Assembly: GCA_028641055.1 (NCBI GenBank)
Contig: CM054063.1
Location: forward strand, 41,983,304 to 42,047,303
From: Alopecurus myosuroides
Lineage: Eukaryota; Streptophyta; Magnoliopsida; Poales; Poaceae
Reading direction: 5' to 3'
DNA length: 64,000 nt
The position numbers were made by a program, and so were the translations under genes. A model generated the notes under the pieces. The model had not been told where the DNA came from, ran no database searches, and saw only the letters and a program-made list of their open reading frames with translations. Shown here piece by piece: positions 44,256 through 54,700 of this stretch; the first letter of the stretch is position 1; each line of letters starts with the position of its first letter.

Positions 44256-44838
44256 TGTTGGTTGATCTCACGGTTCAAACTGAACCGAGTCAAAGAGATA
44301 AACGTTAGGGAAAAACAAATAAGGAGATAAAGACGAAAATAAAGAGATAAGTGAAGGCCCACGAACCAACGTTCGTGACCTTCACGTACGCATCTAAAAC
44401 GCCCTGATCGGGGGCGCCCTAACCAACTAATGGTTCTGGCCCCCTGTTTGCATGCGCATATATTAAGGGGGGAGCCTGGCTGCTGGCGATCTACGTCAGT
44501 TAGCGCTCAGTCACCCTGCTCCCCCAACACTCCCACGTTCTGCCCCGATCGCAGCTGCGCACAAGCAACAGGAAGAGCTGGAACCTCGCCGTGCCGTCCC
44601 CGGACAGTGCCGGTGGAGGCCTGAGGGTCACCGCGTGATCCAGCGATCTTCATCGACCCCTGCGACATCTACACCGACCCTCAACCTCGCCTGCACCAAG
44701 CAGGCGACGATGTCTTCTAATGCTGGAGCCTGTAAATCCCCTAAACCTCTCTGTTTTCTTGATCTGATCCAATTATGTGTTCTAGGTTTGTCTGTCACTC
44801 ATGATCTAGATTGCATCTAGATGGTATTATGTTTAACA
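44256..44838 (+). repeat. Right LTR of the copia element
   Basis: Starts TGTTGGTTGATCTCACGG and ends TTTAACA, followed by the TSD CTTGG. It is 583 bp against 579 in the left LTR. It is identical to the left LTR until the shared CCCTAAA, then different over the last ~93 bp. Confidence 0.93.
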
Positions 44839-45269
44839 CTTGGTACAACAGCGAGTTCACGCCGTCGCCCAAGGCTCACCGGAAGTCAGGCAGCTCGTCC
44901 TCAACTGCCAGGCGGCCCAGACGTGACGCGCGCCGAGGAACTCGACGGCGAAGTGGTGGCGGCGACAGCAGGCTCCGTATGGCAGGTGTTCTGTGTGTCC
45001 GGCGGCTCGCCGGATCTTTGCTAGCGGTGGAGGTGATGTCCACAAGACGAGAGAAGAAGGACGGGTTGCGTTCCATCTGGTGTTCTTGGATGCAAAAAAA
45101 CACCGCGTTCGCCCTCGCTGTCTGGGTGTCCGGCGCTGAGCATGGAAATTAAAAGTAAGCGTTGCCGTCGGCGGCCCCTTGGAGTCCGCGTGCGTCCTTG
45201 CCTCTTGGTCGAGAAGGAGGTTGCCGCTGTTGTGCTGCTCCGTCCACCATCTATGATGTTGTGCTGCTC

Positions 45270-45542
45270 CATCTTCACTGAATCGGTGAATCCACGACAA
45301 TATTTCAAAAAGAGTTTAGGAAGTACATTGTGCTCCACAAGTTCATCGTCAGCGCATTCCCAGAGTTTGTTGTTCGCATCAACTGGAGTGTGGTGCTGCA
45401 TCTTGCATCCTCCAGCACACGGGGGATTTCTGCACCTCCTTGGCCCGCTCTGTTCTACGTGGAGTGGAAGGACTTCAACAACACAAGCTACAGCGAGATG
45501 TCCATGAAGTTCTACACCTCCATTCCAAACCCTCTCGGCGAG
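45270..45542 (+). pseudogene. Unrecognised captured exon in H6
   Basis: An open frame gives FRKYIVLHKFIVSAFPEFVV, then FYVEWKDFNNTSYSEMSMKF and YTSIPNPLGE. It ends at a good donor (GGCGAG|GTACTT). Codon-like composition drops sharply after it, so this looks like an exon plus the start of an intron. I do not recognise the protein. Confidence 0.45.
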
Positions 45543-46516
45543 GTACTTAATTACTCCATTTGCAGAAAAACACTACTTAATTACTCTTTCATAGCTTTGT
45601 TGGTCCTTGCTAATTTGCACCTCATTGGCATTGCTTACTACAGTAATCTCATTTGGAGTACTTGCCTGTTATTTTAATTTGTGTTGCAAATTTGTGAGAT
45701 TAATTATTTAGTTGATTATGTGTTGAATTAAGGAACCTTTTGGAATGTTTTTATGGTGCTAGGTAGCCTTCACCATATGTACTCGATTTTTTGACCGTTC
45801 CATATATCCAACATTGTTTTATTGAGAACATGCAAACATGGTTTGCTCTAGCGAAGTTCAGTGGCGCACTTGTCCCATATTAGATTGTGCAAACCACTGA
45901 CGTTTGGTCTATTATTAGTGGTGTTCTCAATTGATTATGTGGTGCATAAATTGTTCACTGACAATTATTAGGTTGAATTACTGCTTGCTTTGTTGTCTTC
46001 CTACTGTTTTTCTTACCATAGATTACTGTAAAATTAATCGCATGGCAGTTTCCACTTGTGGTTATACTTGCCAACCTGTTTACTACATAATAATCACCGT
46101 AATACAAGAAATTGACATCTCGTTTGGTACCAAATTACAGTATATTGGTTAGTTTCATAATGCTGCTAACATCTTTGAACCAGGATTTTCCATGCGAACC
46201 AATTTGTTGGCAATTTAACAACGTAAAATTAATTTAGTGTTTTTCCATGTAATGTAACAAGCGATTTTCTATACAATGATTTCGTACTTTTGATTAACTA
46301 TGATGTTTACAAAGAAAATTATAGAGTAAGTGGCGATCTTTTCTTCTACTTTTCTGAGGATTATTGTATAGTGGGACATCTAAGAGAATTCAAATTTGGG
46401 TGAAAACCATCATACTTCTGAAACAATGACACAACCAATATTGGGATGGCATCCTACTCCAAACTAGGATATTAATTTATTTTAAACCCGTTGCAACGCA
46501 CGGGCACTTTTGCTAG

Positions 46517-47926
46517 TATTTTATAATGAACTAACTGTTGAATGTAGGACATACATGGATAGTTGTGTTGGTTGTGTTTTCGGAAAAATAACTCCAGAAG
46601 AAGCTGAGGAATAAATGGCTAAAATAGCCAAAAAATAATAATGATTGGAATATACTTGAGCCTACACCTACACTAGAGCCAACACCAATACCAACACCCA
46701 AGAAGAGAGGGATGATTGAATTAAATGATGAAGTGATGAAGGAAGCCAATAAATCTATTAAAGAGAGGGGTATTAAATCTAAAGATGTAAAGAATTTACC
46801 TCCTATAGAATAATTATGTAAGCCTATTCCTCATGCATCAATAGTTGAGGTACACTCTCTCCAATACTTCGATAATAGATATATTCCCTACTCTAAACCA
46901 CCTGATCAATGCTTAGATGAATTTGATAATTATGTTGTTAAGCAAGACAAATTTAATATGAGAGTGCAAAATCATCCTATGGAAAAGTCTCGAGCTATTG
47001 ATAATTCACATGGTATTATTGAGAGAACTTCTAATGATATTAAAAGGCTTGTTAAACATTTAAATATGGTTCAAACTCAAATTGATCAACTCACTAAAGT
47101 GCAAAAAGATATGCTAGCTAATGCTTCTAGAGAAAAACATGTTCGTGAAATAATTACTAGAAGTGGTAGTACTACTCAGGACCCCTTGTATCCCCAAGGA
47201 CATCCTAAAAGAATCGAACAAGATTCTCAACAACCTAATAGTTCTCCTTCTAAGAAAAATAAGAAGAGACATAAAACAGTTGTATAATCTCTTGAACCTG
47301 CTAAAGATCCTAAGTAAATCTATTTATGATGCTGAAACTGAAAGTGGTAATGATAAAACTAATACTTCTAATCAAAAGAAAATGTAGCTAAACCTGAAAA
47401 GAAAACTAAAAATGTGAAGTATACTGAGGAGGATTTCATTGCTAATAAACATGGTAGAGAAACAGGACCTTTGGGTACAAAAAGCAATGCCTTTTCCTAA
47501 TAAGAAACACAAATCAAAGGAAGAAGAACATTATAATAAATTATGTGAGTAGATGAAACCTCTGTTTTTGCAAATTCCTTTGACTCATGCTATTAAACTC
47601 CCTCCTTATTCAAAATATATGAAAGATATTGTCTCTAGTAATAGGAAAAATCCTAATGTGGAAATCTCCACTATGCTTGCTAATTACTCTTTTAATGGTA
47701 ATGTTCCAAAGAAGCTTGGAGACCCTGGTATTACTAATGTTCCTTGTTCCATTAAAAATAATTATGTTAGAACTACTCTATGTGAGTTGGGAGCAGGAGT
47801 TAGTGTTATGCCTTTCTCTCTTTATAAGAGACTCTCTTTGGAAAAATTAATACCTACTGATATATCTTGGAAAATGGATGATAAATCTACTGTTGTTCCT
47901 ATTGGGTTTTATGTTAATATTCTCCA
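46517..47926 (+). pseudogene. Athila-type gypsy gag-protease remnant
   Basis: Broken plus-strand frames. 46958-47287 has a gag C-terminal, coiled region (HLNMVQTQIDQLTKVQKDML) and REIITRSGSTTQ. 47553-47926 matches the Athila-lineage gag/protease junction: FLQIPLTHAIKLPPYSKYMK, DPGITNVPCSIKN and CELGAGVSVMPFSLYKRLSL, where the usual catalytic D of the DLGAS-like motif is E. It begins exactly after the H6 3' end and stops at the junction with an unrelated LTR at about 47920. It has several stops (46608, 46640-46645, 47378). Confidence 0.78.
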
Positions 47927-50008
47927 TGTTTAGAAAAGCATGTGTTACTATGGGCTTGTAGTATTGCTTGATAAAATTTTCCTACGCATGTGTATGTGTT
48001 CCTAGGTTGTTTTCTTGTTATCTTTCTCATCCTCATGAATTCCTAGAGAGTCATTTGACCTTATTTGAGCATTATATGAGAGCGGCACACCCACTGAACT
48101 CATTCCATTTTGGTTGAGGATCCATAGCATCAACTCTAGTGTTATTCGTGTGTATTGTCTGTGCCTGTTTTGCTGGATGGTGTGCACCCTAGTACCATTG
48201 TTTGTGAGTATACTTGTTTGATAAAATGCTTGCTGTATGTTTACATTTTATCAAGTGCTTGCCTTTGTTTGGTTCTGATTGGGTGTTTTTCCTTTTTGTT
48301 TTACGACGTTAGATAACAAAGACGGTATTATTTTCCCGGAGAGGTTTTTATTGCAACTCTTGTTTATTTCAAGAGCAAGACCAAGACCAGTGCCAAGGCA
48401 AGCCATTCTAAATGCTTGCTGTTGTTTTACTTATCATTGTCTATCATGCATGTTTTACTTCTGAAGTTTTACAAAAGTTTCATTCAAAAACTATTCTTTT
48501 AAGTGGACTATACCACTATCTATTTTATGTATCTAATATGTTATATCCACTATATAATCTTGGTGTTACCAAGCCCTTTAGAAATTTTTGTATCATCACT
48601 TAATCAACTTAAGTCCCCTAGTGGACATTTTAACTTGATGTTTTTGGAAAGCAAAAGCTTGGAAAAACCCCGAGGAAAGGTGGGACCTTGTCCGAGGGAG
48701 GTTTGTGAAGAAGGAAATGTTTTCGACTTGTTTTCCAAAAATGACACATAACCTAGTCTTCGCCGGACAACCAAGCCGTTCTGCCACATTACCCCAATAT
48801 GGGAACGGGGTATAGCTAATGGCTTGTCGGTGTTAGTCCGTGTCTACCTCAAAGTGCTATAGGGGTTAGAGTCCCCCGAACCGAATTGTCGCCGGGAGGG
48901 AGAAACGTGACATTCACAGTGTGGGATTAAGTTCACTACCGGTTGCAGCAATTGGGTCTCTTGCCATGGCGGTGTGTTGTCAGGGGAAACCGGATCGATA
49001 TGGCTGACTCACTCGGTGCCGGGGAGAACAAACCCAGTTGAAGAGGTAGTCATTTACTAGCACTGACATAGTGGATGGTTAGGACCAGTTATCCGATGTT
49101 TGCATACTGTCTCGGACAGTCCGTGGTTGTTCACGGCGGATGTACTGGATCTTGTGGATTGTGTACACCTCTGCAGAGTAAAACTATTCAAAATAGCCGC
49201 ATCCTCGGATATGGACAGTTGAGTGGCTATGTAGCTAGCATTGTGTCAATGTTTTCTAAAAGCTGGAAAAGTGTTTTGGAACTTGTACCTGGGAGGTACG
49301 TTGAAAGGGAATGATTGTACATTTGAGGTACCGGATAAATGATGATCTTAAAGATGTGTTTTTCCAAGAAGTTTTGCAAAGAAAAATGTTTTATTTATTT
49401 AGAATGCTTTATCAAAACCTTGTGGACATGCTATATCTACAAGTGGAATGAAATATCTTTTGAAGTATCTTCTTCAACAAATAAAAATAAAACTTGTGCA
49501 ACTACGATGGGTCTTAAATTCATCATGGCTAGTTGAACCCTAATTAAAGCCTTCCTACCACCTATATATATGCATACTTGCGTGTTTAGCTTTCATTTGG
49601 GGGTGTCTTGCAGAGTACATTCAAACGTACTCATATTGGTTTCGTCCCTGGCTATTGTCTTAGCCAGTTTTTGAGCAGAAAACCAGAGAACCTGAAGAAG
49701 ATGGTGTCGCTAACGGCTATGCGAACTAGGAACGTCTCCGAGTCAGTAGCATGTAGGTAGTCAAGGCGTGACTTAGGTTTACCACGAGTGTGTTTTGTAG
49801 TCTTCCGCTGTTTTTAGTGTGTGTTCCTGCCCTGCGTGGCAGTTGTTTTCAACTGAGTCAAGGGACCAGTTGTGTAAGCCGTGTATTCGTGTAGTGGATG
49901 TTGTAGTCTGCAATGCCAACTCGAGTATGTTGTTCACGACTAACTGATCATGCGATCGTGAATGTATGCATACTGGAGGTCTCGGACTGCTAGTCTGGGG
50001 TCCCCACA
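47921..50008 (+). repeat. 5'-truncated left LTR of the long-LTR element
   Basis: It aligns with 55921-58007 at a constant 8,000-bp offset for about 1.6 kb, with scattered substitutions (a few percent by eye) and one 1-bp indel near 49600. It ends GGTCCCCACA. No coding sequence is supported. Small ORFs seen in both copies contain differing stops. Confidence 0.9.
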
Positions 50009-51758
50009 GAGTTCGTATCAGAGCCATCCTGACTTTAGGAGACCTTAGTTAGCATGGACGCCAGATAGGAAATAAAAATATTTTGGTAAAAACTATATTA
50101 CTGCCTAAAATGTTTTTATCTAAGGAACCATAAACATGGTTTCCATTTTTCTCATATTTTCTAAAATATTATTGCCTGGTTTATAAAACTGAAGTTTTGA
50201 AGAAAAACAGAGAAAATATTAAACATACTTTTTTGTCTTTTGTTTTCATGGCTCAAATTTTCTTGTAAATAAATAAACCTGAGTTTATAAAATTTTGGTT
50301 TTCATTTAAAAGTATATCAAAAAGTTTTCTTCTGTTATCTTTCTATAAAACAATTACATACTTGGCGATGTCCCGAGAAGACCTTAGTGGTTAGCAACCC
50401 AAAGAAAAAGAAGCTTCCTTCAGAAGACCTCAACATCAAGATGAGATAAAGAGAAGTCTTCAACAACCCTTTTGTCGACCCAGCCCCATAGGAATCGATA
50501 GGTTTCACTCAGTTATTTTTGAGCTACCCGTTCTTTAGCGGTAATAGACGTTTGCTGGTACTAAAGGTACCTTGTTTGTCTCTTGCCTGGGTGCTAATTG
50601 TGTGTTTTACTCTTGCGTAATGTTTTTACTTGTTCCCTTGTGGTGTGTGTTTTTGAATTGTTTTCTTGTGTGTCTCACAAGCATGCCTTTTTCGGCAAAA
50701 GAAAGTCACCACACTTTTACCTCTTGCTTTGTTCCTGTTAGTTTTTTAAAAAAATCTTTTGCCGTGTCGGCCTTAGTTACACTTTTGATATCTCTTCAAA
50801 AAGTCTGACTTAGCAAAAAACCCTCTTAAAAGTGTGATCTTCCTTCCCCTCATGAGAAGTGCAAGGTATGGAACGCTCTCTACTTCAACCTGAGAGCCCA
50901 AGATTTCTGAGATCTTCTTCAAGACGGATAGTGGACTTCACACACCATTTTTGAGCAACTACATAAATAGCCACCAAGAAGGACGACAAATTCAGATTCA
51001 AGCCCGAGATGCAGCGAGATGTGTCTCGCCACTCTAACAAAAACTTTTTACCAGTCTAACACTACTAACATAACTATCTAATTTTAGACTAACATCTAAC
51101 CGAAGGTTTGATTAAGGAACTAGCTAGTTTTTCCCGAGGGAAAGCTTACTATGTGATCCTAAATCACCTATGAAGACGCCTACAAAGTTCCATGAAGATC
51201 AAGACCCAATGAATTCTTCCACGACCTGCCATCGCCACCAAAAAAATGAGGCAAAGATGAAGATAATCCCCGACGACCTACAAAGACTAGTCAAAGGGGG
51301 GAAGCACTTTAATGCGGACGACCACTCAAGAAGTAAAGAAGCATATAGGAGTTTCCTAACAGCTTTCCTAAGAGTAATCAGAGAGAGTCAAGTCTACGGA
51401 CCTGACGCCCTGTGAGGCCAGATGGTTGTCATGGGTAATTATCTGTGATGCCCCTAAAAGAAGACCAGGCCCAGACAATGATAGAAGGTCTACGAAGCAG
51501 CAAAATCAAGACCCTTCATTAGCTTGTGCCGCTCCACCAACATAAACAACAAGGACATGAAGTTTCAAGTGAACATATCCATCTCCTCGACAAGCAACAT
51601 TCTGACAACATCAACACCTCGAGTTCTCAGAAGACCACCTCGTCAAAGGATCTTCATTTACCAAAATTGAAGAAGCCCGAGACTCTTGTTTGTTGTTACA
51701 CTCTTAAGTAACCACTTACGAATCTCGGGGAAGAGATTCATTTTAAGGGGGGAAGAGC
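50009..51758 (+). other. Internal domain of the non-autonomous element
   Basis: A PBS-like TATCAGAGCC lies 7 bp after the LTR (50016-50025), partly matching the tRNA-Met-type PBS. A charged, non-repetitive region runs from 50380 to 51710, with a possible frame at 51170-51415 that I cannot assign. It ends with the polypurine tract AAGGGGGGAAGAG (51745-51757). I see no protease, RT or integrase motif. Confidence 0.65.
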
Positions 51759-54700
51759 TGTAACAGCCCAATTTTTGGAAGACAGGAAAACTTGTTTTCA
51801 ATAACCCAAAAACCAGGGCCAACAAAAACTTTTTAATATGTTTGACTAATGCTTGTGTTTCTTTTCTATTTTTGCTTGTTGATTGTGTTATTGTTTGAGT
51901 TTGTTAACAACTAACATTAAAACCAATGATCATAACTTTACTAAAACACAACCCTTGTGATCAAGTCATGACAAGAAAGCTTATCATCTTCATCCATCAC
52001 TCTTTTGGCAAAAAAAAAAACCTTTTTGAAAGTGTTTTAATTTTACAAGAAACCCAAAGGCCTAGTTTTGAGAAAACAAAAGATAATTTCCAAAACTATA
52101 TGAAAAGTATTTTGGAGCTAATCATCTCCAACCTGTTTTCAACCAAGATGTTTTGCAAGTATTTCAAAAACTCCTTCTCACTTCTTTCTTTTGCAAAAAT
52201 AATAAGAGGGGACTATGTGACCCTTGTGTTTTACCTCAAGTATATTCTTTCCGGAACTAACAACTTTTGATATGAAACTCTTTACGAAAAATCCTCTTGT
52301 CATGGTATGTCTTGATCACTACCTAAAATTTAACACTTGAGAACACATCCTGGAAATTAATTTGAAGAACTCAGTTGTTTGAGTGATCTTGTGTGTCTTG
52401 TTATTTTATCTGCTTGTTGTGTGATCTTATCTTGTGTTTGCTTTGAAGTATTTATTTCTGTTTCTTGATGAATGTGTGTTGTTATAAGTAAATAAAACCT
52501 ATTAATGGCAAGATCAAACATAAATACCATATTCCATCTCATGTCCATATCATCTTCTGTTTTCTTAAAAATCTCCACCTTTGGAGACATGCTTCTATGA
52601 CAAATCTTGAGCTAATCATCAATGCATAATCATACATCTCAATGTCTACATCCATGCTATATATCCAAGTTGTTATATTGGATACTGAAACCCTTTGGTA
52701 TCATCTATCAAAGTCCTATTGAAGGCATCCCCCCAAAATAATGATCATATCACCTTTATCATGAAGCACTTTTTTCATGTTACTCCAAGTCACTCCTTAT
52801 TGTTTTCAGGCCCTATGAACCTACCCTTGTCATATCAATGACCTATACATTACCTCCATATGGTCCATTTATTATCCAATGGCCATTTAATTATTCTTCT
52901 CTCATGGTTTTTAACCTACTAAATAAACTCTTGTTTTCACCCTGGTGTCTCAAATATTTTAAAAAGAGTTGTTTATTAAAAATCACTTTTGAGACCTATA
53001 TTATGTACTATCTCATCCCAACTAAAAAATATTTGTTGTAAAAGCATTTTAATATTTATTATTTTCCATTTTCCAAAAGGCGAGAAATGGACTTTAAAAT
53101 ATTTTGTGAAGAAAAGTATTTCCTAAAATCTTAGAAATATTACCTAACATGACTATGGTCCTGTGGGACTTACTTATACAAAAAGATTTGCAAGTTGTTC
53201 TGAAAATTTTGGAGAAAAAAATTTAAAAACAGTTTCTACCATTTTTGAATTCCCAAAATTTTGTGAAAGAAATGTTTATATAAAACCTTGAGACCACCAT
53301 CCCTAGACTCAATTTTTCACCCTCTATCCAATGGACATAATATTTCATATCTGTTCTATTCATAATTTTGGTGAAAACAAGAAAAAACCACCTCTGTTCT
53401 GTCTGGACACTGTTGAATTCATGCCTCTACTAGTCAATCATTGTACTCTCTCCACCTCTCTCTTGTTCTGAGCAGTGGTAATATCACCCTTGAACTATTG
53501 TACATGGTCTACCTTCCCCTACACCTCTCTCTTTTCCTCTATCTCAGCCACCAAGATAGGGACAAGGATGGTGATCACCACCCATTTATCTAACCCACTC
53601 CCTCAGTCCATTCCAGGTCGAGCCCCTGCGCCACATGGCTCCTAGTGCAACATGTGATCTCCCTGGAAGATCCATCCCCCTATCCTTGTATTTTTTCCCT
53701 CTCGGCCATGAGCTGGCCATGGGGTCCAGAGCGTGCTCTCCACGTCCCTCGCGTTCCGCCACTTGGAACGCATGCACAAGCTCGAAACCACATCAAATCG
53801 CTCCACGAGCTCTCCTGGAGTGTGACCGTGCCTTCCATTGTATTCCACTCGCCGTCCTCCCACCTCTAACCACGGTCGAACACCTGCGGGTGCCGGCAAT
53901 GTCACTCCGCTCCCGCTCACCACGACCCTCCTCCTTCCAATACCTCTCGCCTGGAGGACCTCCTGACCACGGTGAACTTCCATGACCCTCTCTCAGCCCT
54001 TCATTGCGCTCGAGCAAGCGAGCCCGTGTCCGCCATGGTCGCCGAGCATCGAGCTCTGCGGATATGCATCCCCAAGCCATCCCCTCGCTGTCCAACATGT
54101 CACAATACTTTCCCTCCACCTCAATCGCATTTCCATCACAAAAGCCCTCTCCTGATCCCTCTCTATCGCCGAGATCGAGCGCAACGGCCCGCCGGCGAGT
54201 CCCTCCCCGAGCCGTCGACTCGAGCCACCCCCGGTTGTGCCGTTTCCTTCCCTACATTCCTTGAGTTCCCTCAAAACTCGTGCCCCTGTCAATTTGATCT
54301 TTGGTTCCTTGTAGGGCTGCCGCCATCGTCGACTTGGAGCTCCTTCCCGCGGTGTTCATGGCAAGGCGCGCCTCGGTGTTTTGTGACTTGCGTGTGTGCG
54401 CGCACTCGATGGGCGATGCTCCCCGGAGCCTTTCCGTGCTGCTAGCTCTTCCATGCGGCCACGGACGTCAGAGGCGGCGAGCCCGCGTCTCCTCAACGAC
54501 TGCTGGAGAGGACTCCGCCGCGTCTTATGGTCATCGCCGGCTGCTGCGGACGTGGCCTCCTCACAGCCGTCGGATCCGCATCGGGCGGGTCGTTTTGAAT
54601 CAAGATTCGTCTAATCCCGGCCGTCGATAGATGATCAAACGGTGGCTTACCGTTTCGCCGCGCGCGCGATGGCCAGCGGGCCGGCCTGCCTCTGTGCGGC

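Larger units (their letters stand above)
37718..44838 (+). mobile_element. Complete Ty1/copia retrotransposon, 7.1 kb, TSD CTTGG
   Basis: Left LTR 37718-38296, PBS at 38298, polyprotein, polypurine tract, right LTR 44256-44838. The 5-bp duplication CTTGG is exact (37713-37717 and 44839-44843). The protease-integrase-RT-RNase H order is copia type. A single in-frame TAG breaks the polyprotein. It is inserted in Helitron H6. Confidence 0.95.
36415..46516 (+). mobile_element. Helitron H6 with captured gene fragments, split by a copia element
   Basis: 5' end TCTCTACCTAATAATAAAGG. 3' end: hairpin CCCGT-TGCAACGC-ACGGG (46487-46504), CTAG at 46513-46516. Without the copia insertion the unit is about 3.0 kb (36415-37717 plus 44844-46516). 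It contains a BAHD acyltransferase piece, an inverted NHL/LEA_2 piece, an unrecognised reading frame, and one more exon-like piece. No Rep/helicase is present. Confidence 0.78.

Noticed and set aside
50572..50808. Hydrophobic frame resembling a membrane protein
   Set aside because: T-rich composition alone gives hydrophobic codons. There is no start context, motif or conservation to support it.
53580..54660. Open frames on both strands in the GC-rich part of the long LTR
   Set aside because: Overlapping, Arg/Pro/Ser-rich and without motifs. They probably reflect the LTR leader composition.
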